DNA of 64,000 nt from Planctomycetota bacterium (GCA_018242585.1 JAFEBQ010000041.1:62001-126000); one strand, 5' to 3'; numbered from the stretch's first letter, positions 44,461 through 51,544 are shown. Numbers and translations: made by a program. Notes: generated from the sequence alone by a model not told the origin.

Positions 44461-44856
44461 ATGTCCGATTGTCGGTTGGTCCATGCGTTTCTGTACTCGG
44501 CTGCTGCCGAAACTCTTGAGCTCCTTGCTGCCGAGTACGGCATGACCCCTGAGGAGCTCGCTGGCCGAGCGTTCGCCGCCTGGATGGAGTGCGGCTTGTC
44601 CGAGTTGCAGAAGCTGCTCCAAGCCTGCAAGGACAACGCTTGGACCATGAACGGTGCGGGCTTCCCGATCGGTCGCCTCAGCCTCCACGTCCCTAAGGCT
44701 CTGCACGCCATGTTGTGCTGCTTCGTGCCTCAGGAAGCGTGCGGCAACGCCATTGGCTGGGTGCTCGTGCGAGCGGCTGAGAAGCCGCAATTGACGCGGC
44801 ACTACCTGGCCGGGATCGGCGTCACAGGTGGCCTGTTTGGTGTCAAAGCGGCGTGA
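44461..44856 (+). CDS. Hypothetical phage protein
   Basis: A 131-residue soluble alpha-rich protein with SD CGGAG eight bases before the ATG. It contains LELLAAEYGMTPEELAGRAF, which resembles a helix-turn-helix or RHH-like helix pair, and a Cys-containing middle part. No family recognised. It lies two genes upstream of rep and may take part in replication control. Confidence 0.5.
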   Translation: MSDCRLVHAFLYSAAAETLELLAAEYGMTPEELAGRAFAAWMECGLSELQKLLQACKDNAWTMNGAGFPIGRLSLHVPKALHAMLCCFVPQEACGNAIGWVLVRAAEKPQLTRHYLAGIGVTGGLFGVKAA

Positions 44857-44902
44857 GTGTTTACTTGAAGGAAGAGCAGAAGATTGTTTACGGGAGTTTG
44901 CG

Positions 44903-45136
44903 ATGCGAAAGAAACGTGATTTGCCGGGCCAACTGAGGATGTTCGAGCCTGTCACGGGGCCAGTGCGAAAACGGATTGGCGTTGTCGCGGATTTCTTGTC
45001 AGCCGTGGTCAGCGAGCTTGATGACTGTGCCTTGTGTGCTGCGGAGAGCGGGGACGAAGAGTTGAGCGAGCACATTGGCTGGCTGCGTGATTCGGTTGAA
45101 GTTGTCGTGGATGAACTCGGAGGGGCACGTGACTGA
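44903..45136 (+). CDS. Small hypothetical phage protein overlapping rep
   Basis: A 77-residue protein, start ATG at 44903 after SD CGGGAG. Basic N-terminus (MRKKRDLPGQLRMFEPVTG), acidic Cys-containing C-terminal helices (DDCALCAAESGDEELSEHIG). Its end overlaps the GTG start of rep by 8 nt, so translation of rep is probably coupled to it. A longer frame from 44828 exists but lacks an SD. Confidence 0.5.
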   Translation: MRKKRDLPGQLRMFEPVTGPVRKRIGVVADFLSAVVSELDDCALCAAESGDEELSEHIGWLRDSVEVVVDELGGARD

Positions 45137-46121
45137 GTGCGAAAACACCGACGAGCAGCAAGAAGCCAACCGGTACATCGTTTCAGCTTGTTGCTGCAAC
45201 TGCCATTTTTGCGAGACCTGCGGCACTCGCATGGGCTGGCGTTTGCGAATGAAACTCGATCGTCGAGCCGATCGCTTTCACAGTCCATACATGGTCACTT
45301 TGACCGTCGATCCCAAAAACTTTTCGTCCCCCCAGGACGCTTTTGATTACGTTCGCAAGCACCGTTGCATCTGGTGGCTCGTCAATGAGCTCCACCATCG
45401 CGGCTATTTACAGGCGAGAGACTACTTTTGCGTTTTGGAGTGGCAGAAGGACACCGAGATGCCGCATTGGCATCTGATGCTCGATGCCCGCTACATTCCA
45501 AAAACAGTTCTGGATGACCTCTGGCAGGCAAACCGGCCTCAGGGACTGCCTCCGAAAGAAGCCAACCGACCAGGCTTCGGGATGGTCCGTTACAGTCGGA
45601 AACCATTCCAGGACCATCATCATCTGGTCAATTATCTCACCAAATACCTCATCAAGTTCCCCGAGCACGGATTCCCGAATTGGGTGCTCGATTACGAGGG
45701 GCAGATTCATCGCTACACGACGAGTCGCGGTTTCTTCGTCGAGGAAAACCAGGAAGAAGAACCAGGCCCCGACGATCCGGGGCCTGGCGGGATGCCCTCC
45801 GGAAGCGATTCGTTTAACGATCCAGCCTCTTCGCGTCGGCGTCGAACGCCGCGTGAACGAATCGCGGCCTGCACCTCGAAGTGCAACGTGATTTTTCAGG
45901 ACGAGTCCGGCAACTACACGTTCAGTTGTTCGATCAACATGTCTTGGGATGAGGTCGCAACGTACATCGCCGTCGATCCCGACCGGCTTTCATGCCGAGT
46001 CTCGGTAGCACAGGTCCAACTTTTGGAACGAGTCGTTGGCTGGCGTCGTTTAGAGCCCGAACCAAACATCAGCCAGCGCGATTGGGATGATTGGAAACAC
46101 CAACACAGAAAAGCAGCATGA
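45129..46121 (+). CDS. HUH rolling-circle replication initiator (Rep, pII-like)
   Basis: A 330-residue protein from GTG 45129, which has the strong SD GGAGGGG; an ATG at 45075 in the same frame lies inside the previous gene. Motifs: Cys-rich N-terminus CCCNCHFCETC (likely zinc), motif I YMVTLTVDP (residue 54), HUH motif II MPHWHLML (His113/His115), and motif III NYLTKYLIKF with Tyr169 and Tyr173, the two-tyrosine arrangement of superfamily I. It would nick the phage origin and start rolling-circle replication. A Pro/Glu-rich linker near residue 205 leads to a C-terminal domain. Confidence 0.88.
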   Translation: MTECENTDEQQEANRYIVSACCCNCHFCETCGTRMGWRLRMKLDRRADRFHSPYMVTLTVDPKNFSSPQDAFDYVRKHRCIWWLVNELHHRGYLQARDYFCVLEWQKDTEMPHWHLMLDARYIPKTVLDDLWQANRPQGLPPKEANRPGFGMVRYSRKPFQDHHHLVNYLTKYLIKFPEHGFPNWVLDYEGQIHRYTTSRGFFVEENQEEEPGPDDPGPGGMPSGSDSFNDPASSRRRRTPRERIAACTSKCNVIFQDESGNYTFSCSINMSWDEVATYIAVDPDRLSCRVSVAQVQLLERVVGWRRLEPEPNISQRDWDDWKHQHRKAA

Positions 46122-46555
46122 CGAAAAAACGCAAGGACGCGAGTTTTCCCGGTTACAACCTTCAAATGGATGTGGAGTTTTTCCATGAGACTTTGGCCAT
46201 ACTTAACGGGCTGGATTGTCGGGCTTCTCACAGTGCCGCTGGCGGTGGTTTTCAGTCTCTTTGGCTGCGTCAGCGGCTTCGTCTTCTTAGAAATCATGTC
46301 GAGCGACGTTTTCGGGGCCTGCGTCTTGCCTGGCGAACTGCGGGACTGGTTGCAAGCCTCTCTTTGCCAGGCGATGGCCTTTCTCAAACTGATTTGCAGG
46401 GGCTGGACGACTTTGAGTTGATCTCCCGAGCTCGTGCGAGTTTCGAGCTCGATCGTAAGCTGTCCGAACGCTGTTTGGTTTCAGCCTTGAAAGAAGCCCG
46501 ACGCATGGGCATCGACTTGCGAAAACTGATGCGTGAATCGCGAAGGATCGGTTGA
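46118..46555 (+). CDS. Hypothetical phage protein overlapping rep stop
   Basis: A 145-residue basic protein whose ATG overlaps the rep TGA (ATGA). The C-terminal half (LDDFELISRARASFELDRKL, then ALKEARRMGIDLRKLMRESR) reads as charged helices with normal codon use. The N-terminal half is overlapped by another small frame (46185-46421). SD is weak. Possibly a Rep accessory protein (compare pX, a rep-derived product in Ff), but no homology is visible. Confidence 0.5.
   Translation: MTKKRKDASFPGYNLQMDVEFFHETLAILNGLDCRASHSAAGGGFQSLWLRQRLRLLRNHVERRFRGLRLAWRTAGLVASLSLPGDGLSQTDLQGLDDFELISRARASFELDRKLSERCLVSALKEARRMGIDLRKLMRESRRIG
46185..46421 (+). CDS. Small membrane protein in an overlapping frame
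   Basis: A 78-residue frame inside 46118-46555. It starts at ATG 46185 after SD GTGGAG (the GGAG type used by most genes here) and encodes a hydrophobic N-terminus MRLWPYLTGWIVGLLTVPLA continuing VVFSLFGCVSGF (two TM segments or one long one) and a soluble tail. In the same DNA the other frame encodes a basic protein. Both look coding, so this is a nested overlapping-gene candidate. Confidence 0.45.
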   Translation: MRLWPYLTGWIVGLLTVPLAVVFSLFGCVSGFVFLEIMSSDVFGACVLPGELRDWLQASLCQAMAFLKLICRGWTTLS

Positions 46556-46604
46556 AAATGTCGATAAAAATAACAGCGGCGCGTGCCTCGGGAAGGAGAT
46601 CAGT

Positions 46605-47393
46605 GTGAAAACCGTTCGTTTGCTTCTGATTATCGCGTTTGTTGCTGTGCCGGCACAGGCGGTCTGGTCGCAGTCAGTCGAGGTGATCGCGTTTGATTGT
46701 TCGCAGGGGTTGATCAACGGCGGATTCTGGCAGGTCAATTCAAACAATTTCAGCGTTAATGATGTCCCAGCCTCTGATGGCTGGACGGGCAATCGTTCCA
46801 TCATTGACGCGATGGGAAGTGATGGGACTATTACTTTTACCAATTCTGCTTCCAACGCGACCCCGCTTTACATCAGCGCGGGCACTCTCACTTATCCTGC
46901 CGATGACGGTTTCGGTGGCTCGACTGATGTTCAATTCATCGGGGCGATTTCTGTTCTATCTTTCGACCCTGGCCCACCGCCTGACGATCCGCCGCCTGAC
47001 GATCCGCCTCCTGATGATCCGGCACCAGATGATGGGTCTGGTTCTGGCTCTGGCTCTGGTTGGACTGGCGTGATCCCCAACGTCCTCATGTTCGACTGGG
47101 TGCAGACCCTCGACGACTACGCGGGCAATCAACTCGGGCCTGTCGTTGCCGCTGTTGTTTTGCTCGCTCTGGCGTTCCTGCTCGTCAAGCGGCAATGGGA
47201 TTGGATGCGTGCGATAGTTTGGCCGTGGGCGACGGCCACGGCGCAGGGCTTCCGCGAAAACTTGCAGCCAGACCCGATCAGTGCTGCACCGGCGGCCGGT
47301 CCCAGTCAGAATCAGGCTGCTCCGTCTTGGCGGGATAAGATGGCCGCGATGCGTTCTTCTTTCCAAGAACCTGACGAGGGCTGGGGCGACTGA
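46605..47393 (+). CDS. Exported, linker-containing membrane protein (candidate adsorption protein)
   Basis: A 262-residue protein from GTG 46605 after SD AAGGAG. Signal peptide MKTVRLLLIIAFVAVPAQA (then VWSQS), an N-terminal domain with one CS pair and Ser/Asn-rich strands, a repeated PPPDD linker (residues ~125-143), a SerGly linker, a TM (LGPVVAAVVLLALAFLLVKR) and a cytoplasmic tail of about 65 residues. Signal peptide + globular head + flexible linker + C-terminal anchor is the layout of inovirus pIII. It lies after rep instead of in the pIII slot, so it may be a second receptor-binding protein. Confidence 0.65.
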   Translation: MKTVRLLLIIAFVAVPAQAVWSQSVEVIAFDCSQGLINGGFWQVNSNNFSVNDVPASDGWTGNRSIIDAMGSDGTITFTNSASNATPLYISAGTLTYPADDGFGGSTDVQFIGAISVLSFDPGPPPDDPPPDDPPPDDPAPDDGSGSGSGSGWTGVIPNVLMFDWVQTLDDYAGNQLGPVVAAVVLLALAFLLVKRQWDWMRAIVWPWATATAQGFRENLQPDPISAAPAAGPSQNQAAPSWRDKMAAMRSSFQEPDEGWGD

Positions 47394-47532
47394 CTCGATG
47401 GTATTCTTTCCGATCGTCCCAGGCTTCGAATCGCCTCTTCTTGCGCAGCTTGCGTTTTAGCTTCTCGTCCAGCAATCCCATGCCCATGGCGACCAGGATC
47501 AACAGAAACGCCAATCCGTAAATGCCGTTCAT
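47278..47532 (-). CDS. Small membrane/basic protein on opposite strand
   Basis: An 84-residue - strand frame, the only plausible one in the prophage. The start MNGIYGLAFLLILVAMGMGL is a TM, followed by a very basic stretch (LKRKLRKKRR) and a hydrophilic tail that overlaps the 3' end of the adsorption-like gene by 116 nt. Weak SD. A - strand terminator lies just upstream (47623-47656), isolating it. May be an immunity or superinfection factor, or chance. Confidence 0.35.
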   Translation of the reverse strand: MNGIYGLAFLLILVAMGMGLLDEKLKRKLRKKRRFEAWDDRKEYHRVSRPSPRQVLGKKNASRPSYPAKTEQPDSDWDRPPVQH

Positions 47533-47585
47533 GTTTTGTCCAGAGTTGTCGAAAGCTGGCCGATAAAACTGCTATTGGATTGATT

Positions 47586-47607
47586 CCGCGTTTCTTATAC
47601 AACGCGG
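47586..47607 (+). promoter_or_regulatory. Hairpin, candidate phage origin
   Basis: CCGCGTT (47586-47592) and AACGCGG (47601-47607) form a 7-bp stem with an 8-nt loop TCTTATAC. Such small hairpins with a CTTATA-like loop are typical nick sites for HUH Rep proteins. It lies in the non-coding part of the phage near the att site. Speculative. Confidence 0.35.
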
Positions 47608-47622
47608 GCCAACGTCAGCCAA

Positions 47623-47656
47623 TAAAAAAACTCACCCGGCTGCGAACCAGGTGAGT
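47623..47656 (-). terminator. Terminator facing leftward
   Basis: On the - strand, ACTCACCTGG (47656-47647) pairs with CCGGGTGAGT (47639-47630), one G-T pair, 7-nt loop TTCGCAG, followed by TTTTTTTATT. It would stop transcription entering the phage from the right. The loop resembles a tRNA T-loop, but no tRNA surrounds it. Confidence 0.85.
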
Positions 47657-47811
47657 CAATCGAGTTCGCGAAAGTTTGCGTTAAAAACTTCCGTGCCTCT
47701 GACCATCGGTTTCTTGCGAAAACCAATGACTAATAACGCTTCTAGCCATCGCGTTCTTTTTGCACAAGCGCGAAATTCCATTCGGAGTTGCGTTCATTTG
47801 CTGCAAGTCCT

Positions 47812-47839
47812 TTGGCAGCTTGTGTTTCTTATGTTTGGT
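47812..47839 (+). other. dif-like XerCD attachment site, attR
   Basis: TTGGCAGCTTG + TGTTTC + TTATGTTTGGT. The centre is identical to attL and the right arm differs at one base; the left arm differs strongly, as expected if one arm derives from the phage and the other from the chromosome. The distance to attL is 8,605 bp. Confidence 0.7.
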
Positions 47840-48432
47840 GGAATACCTCGTTTTCCGGCCGTTTCACGCATTTCGCCTGCCGCCGCTCGGGGCGACGAAT
47901 ATCTACCCTGCGTGCCTTGTTTCCGAACGGAATTCAGCCCATAAAACGCAGCCGCGCCGGCGGCCCAAACCCGCGCTCGGTTCGCGCCGAACCAGGGTGG
48001 CGGCGCGCAAATAACCTCGCGTCGCCCCAGCCCAAAACCAACCGGTCGCGTGTCCCCAAAAATTGCCGCGCAGGCAGGGGCCTGACACCGGGGTAGAGCC
48101 CGAACCTAGGCACCGCCCGGCAGCCCGCGCTGGGGTGAATCCCCCCTGCCCGACTTCAGCCCCCTGCTCCGCAATCTGTCGCCGGACTTGCCGGCTGCGC
48201 GAGCTTGTCGGTTTTTAATGATGGAAAGGAACGCGACGGGAGGTGTTCCAGAACGTGTCACCGAGCGCGAGCGTGCAGAAGCCGCCAACACTCCATCTAC
48301 AAAGGGTACCAACCGAGCGCCGCGAAAAAAGTTTGTGACCCGAGGCAGGGGAGTTTATAACGCCCCAAACCTCATCATTTTGGTTCAGCCGTCTCGTCGC
48401 ACGATTCACCGTCACCACCCCAGGGTTCCGGC
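47840..48432. other. Intergenic region right of prophage
   Basis: A 593-bp GC-rich stretch after attR with no convincing gene. It lies between the prophage and a truncated zinc-ribbon reading frame and may be eroded host DNA. No strong hairpin family of this window is present. Confidence 0.4.
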
Positions 48433-48576
48433 ATGATTCTCTTTGGCACGCGCACCAGCCATTCGACCGATTACTCCCAGCCGTTCCAGTGCCCACGCTG
48501 CAACATGCAACGCAATGGCATCGTCAAGTCGGCCAAGCGCTGGTTCACAAAGAAGATTCAAGCAACGTCCGTTTAG
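48433..48576 (+). pseudogene. Truncated zinc-ribbon protein remnant
   Basis: A 47-codon frame, MILFGTRTSHSTDYSQPFQC then PRCNMQRNGIVKSAKRWFT and KKIQATSV. The start matches a common short zinc-ribbon family (FGTRT...CPxC...RWFTLFFIP). The usual second half (a hydrophobic FFIPxxP segment and a second CxxC) is missing, and the frame stops soon after RWFT. It looks like a 3'-truncated gene; it could also be a real 47-aa protein. Only 594 bp from attR. Confidence 0.5.
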
Positions 48577-48614
48577 CCGCAACGCCAAAGGCGTGCGCGC
48601 CACACGCGCACCAT

Positions 48615-48643
48615 CGCCGGCCCCCGGTCATTGACCGGGGGCT
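48615..48643. repeat. REP palindrome 'gcccccggtcattgaccgggggc'
   Basis: GCCCCCGGTCATTGACCGGG followed by GGC (48618-48640), then TAAAG. Same family as at 20976, 52266 and 52402. It lies just past the cvpA stop. Confidence 0.85.
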
Positions 48644-48662
48644 AAAGAGAGAGCCATTCCAT

Positions 48663-49211
48663 TTAAATCCGCAAGCCGGTACCGCCGGGGCCGGGCCGGC
48701 GCGGGTCGAGACCGCGATTCAACTGGTCGATGTACTCGCCCAGGTAGTCGCGAACTTCCTTGGGCAGAATGGGCGTCGCGCGGTGCAGCCCAACCGAAAG
48801 GTAGTAGCCCGAGCGCGATTGCAGCACGTACTCGCGGCCGGTTCCCCACAGGGTGACGACGAAGAACGTGATCACCGTGCAATAGAGCAGCCCCTTGGCC
48901 ACGCCAAAGATGCCGCCGAGTTGACGATCGAAACTGCCCATCTGCACCCGATCGATCGCGCTTTTGACGGCGCGGAACAGCATCCAAATCGTCAGCGACG
49001 TGGCCAGGTACAACAGCAACATCGCCAGAAACTTGTTCCAAGGCGTGCTGGAACTCAGATACGGCGCCAACGGGTCGCTGAACTGCAGGGCGACATAGCC
49101 GCTGGCCAGCAGCGCGGCCAGCGACGCGATTTGCCACGCCAGCCCCTTCCACGCGCCATGTACGGCCGTGCCCACCAGGACCACAAGCATGAGGACGTCA
49201 TACGGTTGCAT
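48663..49211 (-). CDS. CvpA-family membrane protein
   Basis: A 182-residue protein with four TM segments and the CvpA/colicin-V-production pattern: MQPYDVLMLVVLVGTAVHGA, WKGLAWQIASLAALLASGYV, and RLGGIFG-like DRQLGGIFGVAKGLLYC. CvpA proteins are conserved membrane proteins linked to envelope stress and purF regulation in other bacteria. ATG 49211 is chosen; upstream codons to 49337 encode non-hydrophobic, Pro/Arg-rich sequence. Confidence 0.88.
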   Translation of the reverse strand: MQPYDVLMLVVLVGTAVHGAWKGLAWQIASLAALLASGYVALQFSDPLAPYLSSSTPWNKFLAMLLLYLATSLTIWMLFRAVKSAIDRVQMGSFDRQLGGIFGVAKGLLYCTVITFFVVTLWGTGREYVLQSRSGYYLSVGLHRATPILPKEVRDYLGEYIDQLNRGLDPRRPGPGGTGLRI

Positions 49212-49604
49212 AGGGGAATCGTAGCTTACCAGTTGCTCGGCGGCCGGACCCGTTGGGCCGCCGGTTCTGAATATATCGAGAACCCGCGGCGGCTCGAAGA
49301 TAGATTGGAGCAGCCTGCGGCGTGCCACGTTGGACACTTGTTCGGTTCAATGCAGCGGGTGGCCCGGCTGCTTGCCGGCCGTGGTCGCGATAGCGACGGG
49401 AAAAATGCGAGACGTACCCGTATTGTGCAGGTTCTTCTTGTTGCTGGCGCAACCCAGCCGGCGAGCGGCTGGGCCATCCATCAATTGTGCCGCTAGCACT
49501 GCATCGAGCGGCAACCTGCTCTTGGCCGGCCAGCACTCCCCGGCTAGAGTCTCGCCGCGCGGACTCTCATCCTTTCCCCACCTCGCTAGCAGGGATGCGT
49601 TGCG
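49212..49604. repeat. Intergenic region with MITE-like element
   Basis: A 393-bp gap. About 49351-49490 is a repeat with GGTGGCCCGGCTGCTTGCCG at one end and GTTCTTCTTGTTGCTGGCGC ... CCAGCCGGCGAGCGGCTGGG at the other. It is a relative of 62698-62826, sharing GTTCTTCTTG(T)(C/T)GCTGGCGC and the terminal inverted GGCxGCTTG. No gene recognised. Confidence 0.65.
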
Positions 49605-50297
49605 ATGCCTGGCTTCAAAGTTCATATCACGGCGAGCACGATCTTGGGCGTGGGTTACGGCGCGGCGGGCCTGTTGTACGATGTGCCCGCCTCGACCTGC
49701 GCGTTGGCCACCACGCTGTGCAGCGTGTCAGGCATGTTGCCGGACTTGGACAGCGGGCCGGGCAAGCCGATGCACGAGAGCATCTGCTTCGCGGCGGCCG
49801 CGGTGCCGATGGCCATGGCCGACCGGTTCAAGCACCTGGGTTGGACGCACGAGTCGATCATTCTGGCCGGGGCAGCTATTTACCTGTTCATTCGCTTTGT
49901 CCTCTACAACATGCTCAAGCACCTGACGGTGCATCGCGGCATCTTTCACAGCTTCCCGGTGATGTTCATCTTTGCCGAGGCGGCGTTCCTGATCTGCTCG
50001 TCGGGCGATCTGAACTTGCGCTATTACAAGGCCGGCGCGATCGGAGTCGGCTTCTTCTCGCACTTGCTGCTGGACGAGATCTGGAGCATCGACTTCCGGC
50101 ACATGCGCCTGAAAAGTTCGTTCGGCACCGCGATCAAGTTCTGGAGCGACTGCCGCTGGGCGAACTGCGTGGCGTACTTGTTGCTGATCGTCTCGACACT
50201 GGTCGTGTTCTACGACCCGGTGTGGGACAACTCGGGGGGCCAGACCGAGCAACTGCACGAGGTGGCCACGCGGCTGCTCGAAGGGTGGATGAAGTAG
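49605..50297 (+). CDS. DUF457/YdjM-like membrane metal-dependent hydrolase
   Basis: A 230-residue membrane protein with the pattern of the LexA-binding/YdjM, DUF457 group: FKVHITASTILG at the start, the acidic motif MLPDLDSGPGKP near residue 43, HRGIFHSFPVMF near 110 and SHLLLDEIWS near 150, plus four or five TM segments. The His/Asp residues resemble metal ligands of integral membrane hydrolases. Substrate unknown. Confidence 0.85.
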   Translation: MPGFKVHITASTILGVGYGAAGLLYDVPASTCALATTLCSVSGMLPDLDSGPGKPMHESICFAAAAVPMAMADRFKHLGWTHESIILAGAAIYLFIRFVLYNMLKHLTVHRGIFHSFPVMFIFAEAAFLICSSGDLNLRYYKAGAIGVGFFSHLLLDEIWSIDFRHMRLKSSFGTAIKFWSDCRWANCVAYLLLIVSTLVVFYDPVWDNSGGQTEQLHEVATRLLEGWMK

Positions 50298-50335
50298 CGA
50301 GGACGCAAAGGTGACGACGTAGCGTTCGCTCGCGA

Positions 50336-50505
50336 ACACCCCTCCCTTTCAGGGAGGGGTCAGGGGGAGGGTAAATACGTTCGCGGTCACTCGACATTGC
50401 GCAAAGATTCAATTCCCTTTGCGCCAAGTTCATCGGCCGGCAACCCGTTTACCCTCACCCGATTCGCTCCGCTCATCGACCTCTCCCTTAAAGGGAGAGG
50501 TGTAA
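50336..50505. repeat. REP-like repeats between convergent genes
   Basis: Two units: ACACCCCTCCCTTTCAGGG, then AGGGGTCAGGGGGAGGGT (50337-50374), and CTCACCCGATTCGCTCCGCT with CTCTCCCTTAAAGGGAGAGG (50455-50503). The second also appears, reversed, at 54155-54208. Convergent genes end on both sides. Confidence 0.7.
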
Positions 50506-50509
50506 GACT

Positions 50510-51544
50510 TCAGCCGCGGCGTTCCATGCGCTGGCGTGCCAGGTTCGCCGCCACGCGCGTGGCTTCGATCATGCTGCTCGTCTCGGCGCGCCCCTGCCAG
50601 GCCAGATCGAACGCCGTGCCGTGGGCCACGCTGGTCCGCACGATCGGCAGCCCGAGCGTGACGTTCACCGCCCGGTGCATGCCTAATAGCTTGAGCGCGA
50701 TGTGTCCCTGGTCGTGATACATCGCCACCACGGCGTCGAACTCGCCGTCGCGGGCGCGAACCATCAACGTGTCGGTCGGGTGCGGCCCCGAGGCGTCGAT
50801 TCCCCGCTCGCGGGCCGCCGCTACGGCCGGCGCGATCAGTCGCGGCTCCTCGTCGCCAAACAGCCCCTGCTCGCCAGCGTGAGGGTTCAAAGCACAGACG
50901 CCGACGCGCGGCCGCGGCGCGTTCATGGCTCGCATCACCTGATCGGCCAGTTCAATCTTTTCGATAATCGCCGGCGTGGTCAGATGGTTCCACACCTCGC
51001 CCAAGGCCATGTGTAGCGTCACATGCACTACGCCCAACCCGGCCGGCCCGCGGATCGTTTCGTCGGGCCCCAGATAGAGCATCATGGCGAACTGCTGTAC
51101 TCCGCACAGCTCGGCCAGCAACTCGGTGTGCCCCGGGTAGTGGTGCCCTGCCCTCCAGAGTGCCGCCTTGTGCAGCGGCGCGGTGACGAGCCCGTCGATC
51201 TCGTTGGCCAGCGCCAGTTGCGTGGCCCGGACGACGGCATCGTAGGCGGCCTGGCCGCTGCGCGCGTCGATCGTACATGGCGCGACGCCGAGCACATCGT
51301 CGCTGCCACATGGCAGGCAAGGCATGACGTCGATCGATGGTCGCGCGTCGGCCGCGCTTGCCACCTCGACGATTTGCACGGGACTTTTGAGCAGTCGAGC
51401 CGCGCGGCGCAACATCTCGGGATGCCCCGCCACCAGCGGGCGGCACCACTGGTGAATGAGCGGATTCGCCCACGCGCCGACGAGCACCTCGGGCCCCACG
51501 CCGGCGGGATCGCCGATGGTCCAAGCTAAGCGCGGCAGTTCCAT
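50510..51544 (-). CDS. pdxA: 4-hydroxythreonine-4-phosphate dehydrogenase
   Basis: A 344-residue enzyme of pyridoxal-5-phosphate synthesis. Motifs: WTIGDPAGVGPEVLVGAW at the N-terminus, the metal-binding VTAPLHKAALWRAG and HYPGHTELLAEL, CALNPHAGEQGLFG, and PHPTDTLMVRARDGEFDAVV with YHDQGHI near the C-terminus. All metal-ligand His/Asp regions are present. Start at 51544 (MELPRLAWTIGD); an upstream ATG at 51613 lacks support. Confidence 0.95.
   Translation of the reverse strand: MELPRLAWTIGDPAGVGPEVLVGAWANPLIHQWCRPLVAGHPEMLRRAARLLKSPVQIVEVASAADARPSIDVMPCLPCGSDDVLGVAPCTIDARSGQAAYDAVVRATQLALANEIDGLVTAPLHKAALWRAGHHYPGHTELLAELCGVQQFAMMLYLGPDETIRGPAGLGVVHVTLHMALGEVWNHLTTPAIIEKIELADQVMRAMNAPRPRVGVCALNPHAGEQGLFGDEEPRLIAPAVAAARERGIDASGPHPTDTLMVRARDGEFDAVVAMYHDQGHIALKLLGMHRAVNVTLGLPIVRTSVAHGTAFDLAWQGRAETSSMIEATRVAANLARQRMERRG

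Larger units (their letters stand above)
39207..47839 (+). mobile_element. Integrated filamentous phage (inovirus), about 8.6 kb
   Basis: A complete-looking inovirus prophage. All recognised virion and assembly genes are on the + strand in Ff order: ssDNA-binding-position protein (39389), minor coat (39921), major coat with signal peptide (40073), terminator (40372), pIII/pVI-position membrane proteins (40423-41437), Zot/pI ATPase (41440), secretin/pIV (42617), then putative regulators and an HUH replication initiator (45129) with a signal-peptide/linker/TM protein (46605). Both ends carry the dif-like core TGTTTCTTATGTTyGGT, 8,605 bp apart, and no integrase gene is present, as expected for phages that use host XerCD. 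Gene density is high, overlaps are common, and codon use is less GC-rich than in host genes. Confidence 0.9.

Noticed and set aside
47630-47656. tRNA T-arm-like hairpin (GTTCGCAGC loop)
   Set aside because: No acceptor, D or anticodon arms around it; a 10-bp stem with a T-run fits a terminator.
39207-47839. Integrase or transposase within the phage
   Set aside because: No tyrosine/serine recombinase or DDE motif in any frame I could support; dif-like ends explain integration instead.
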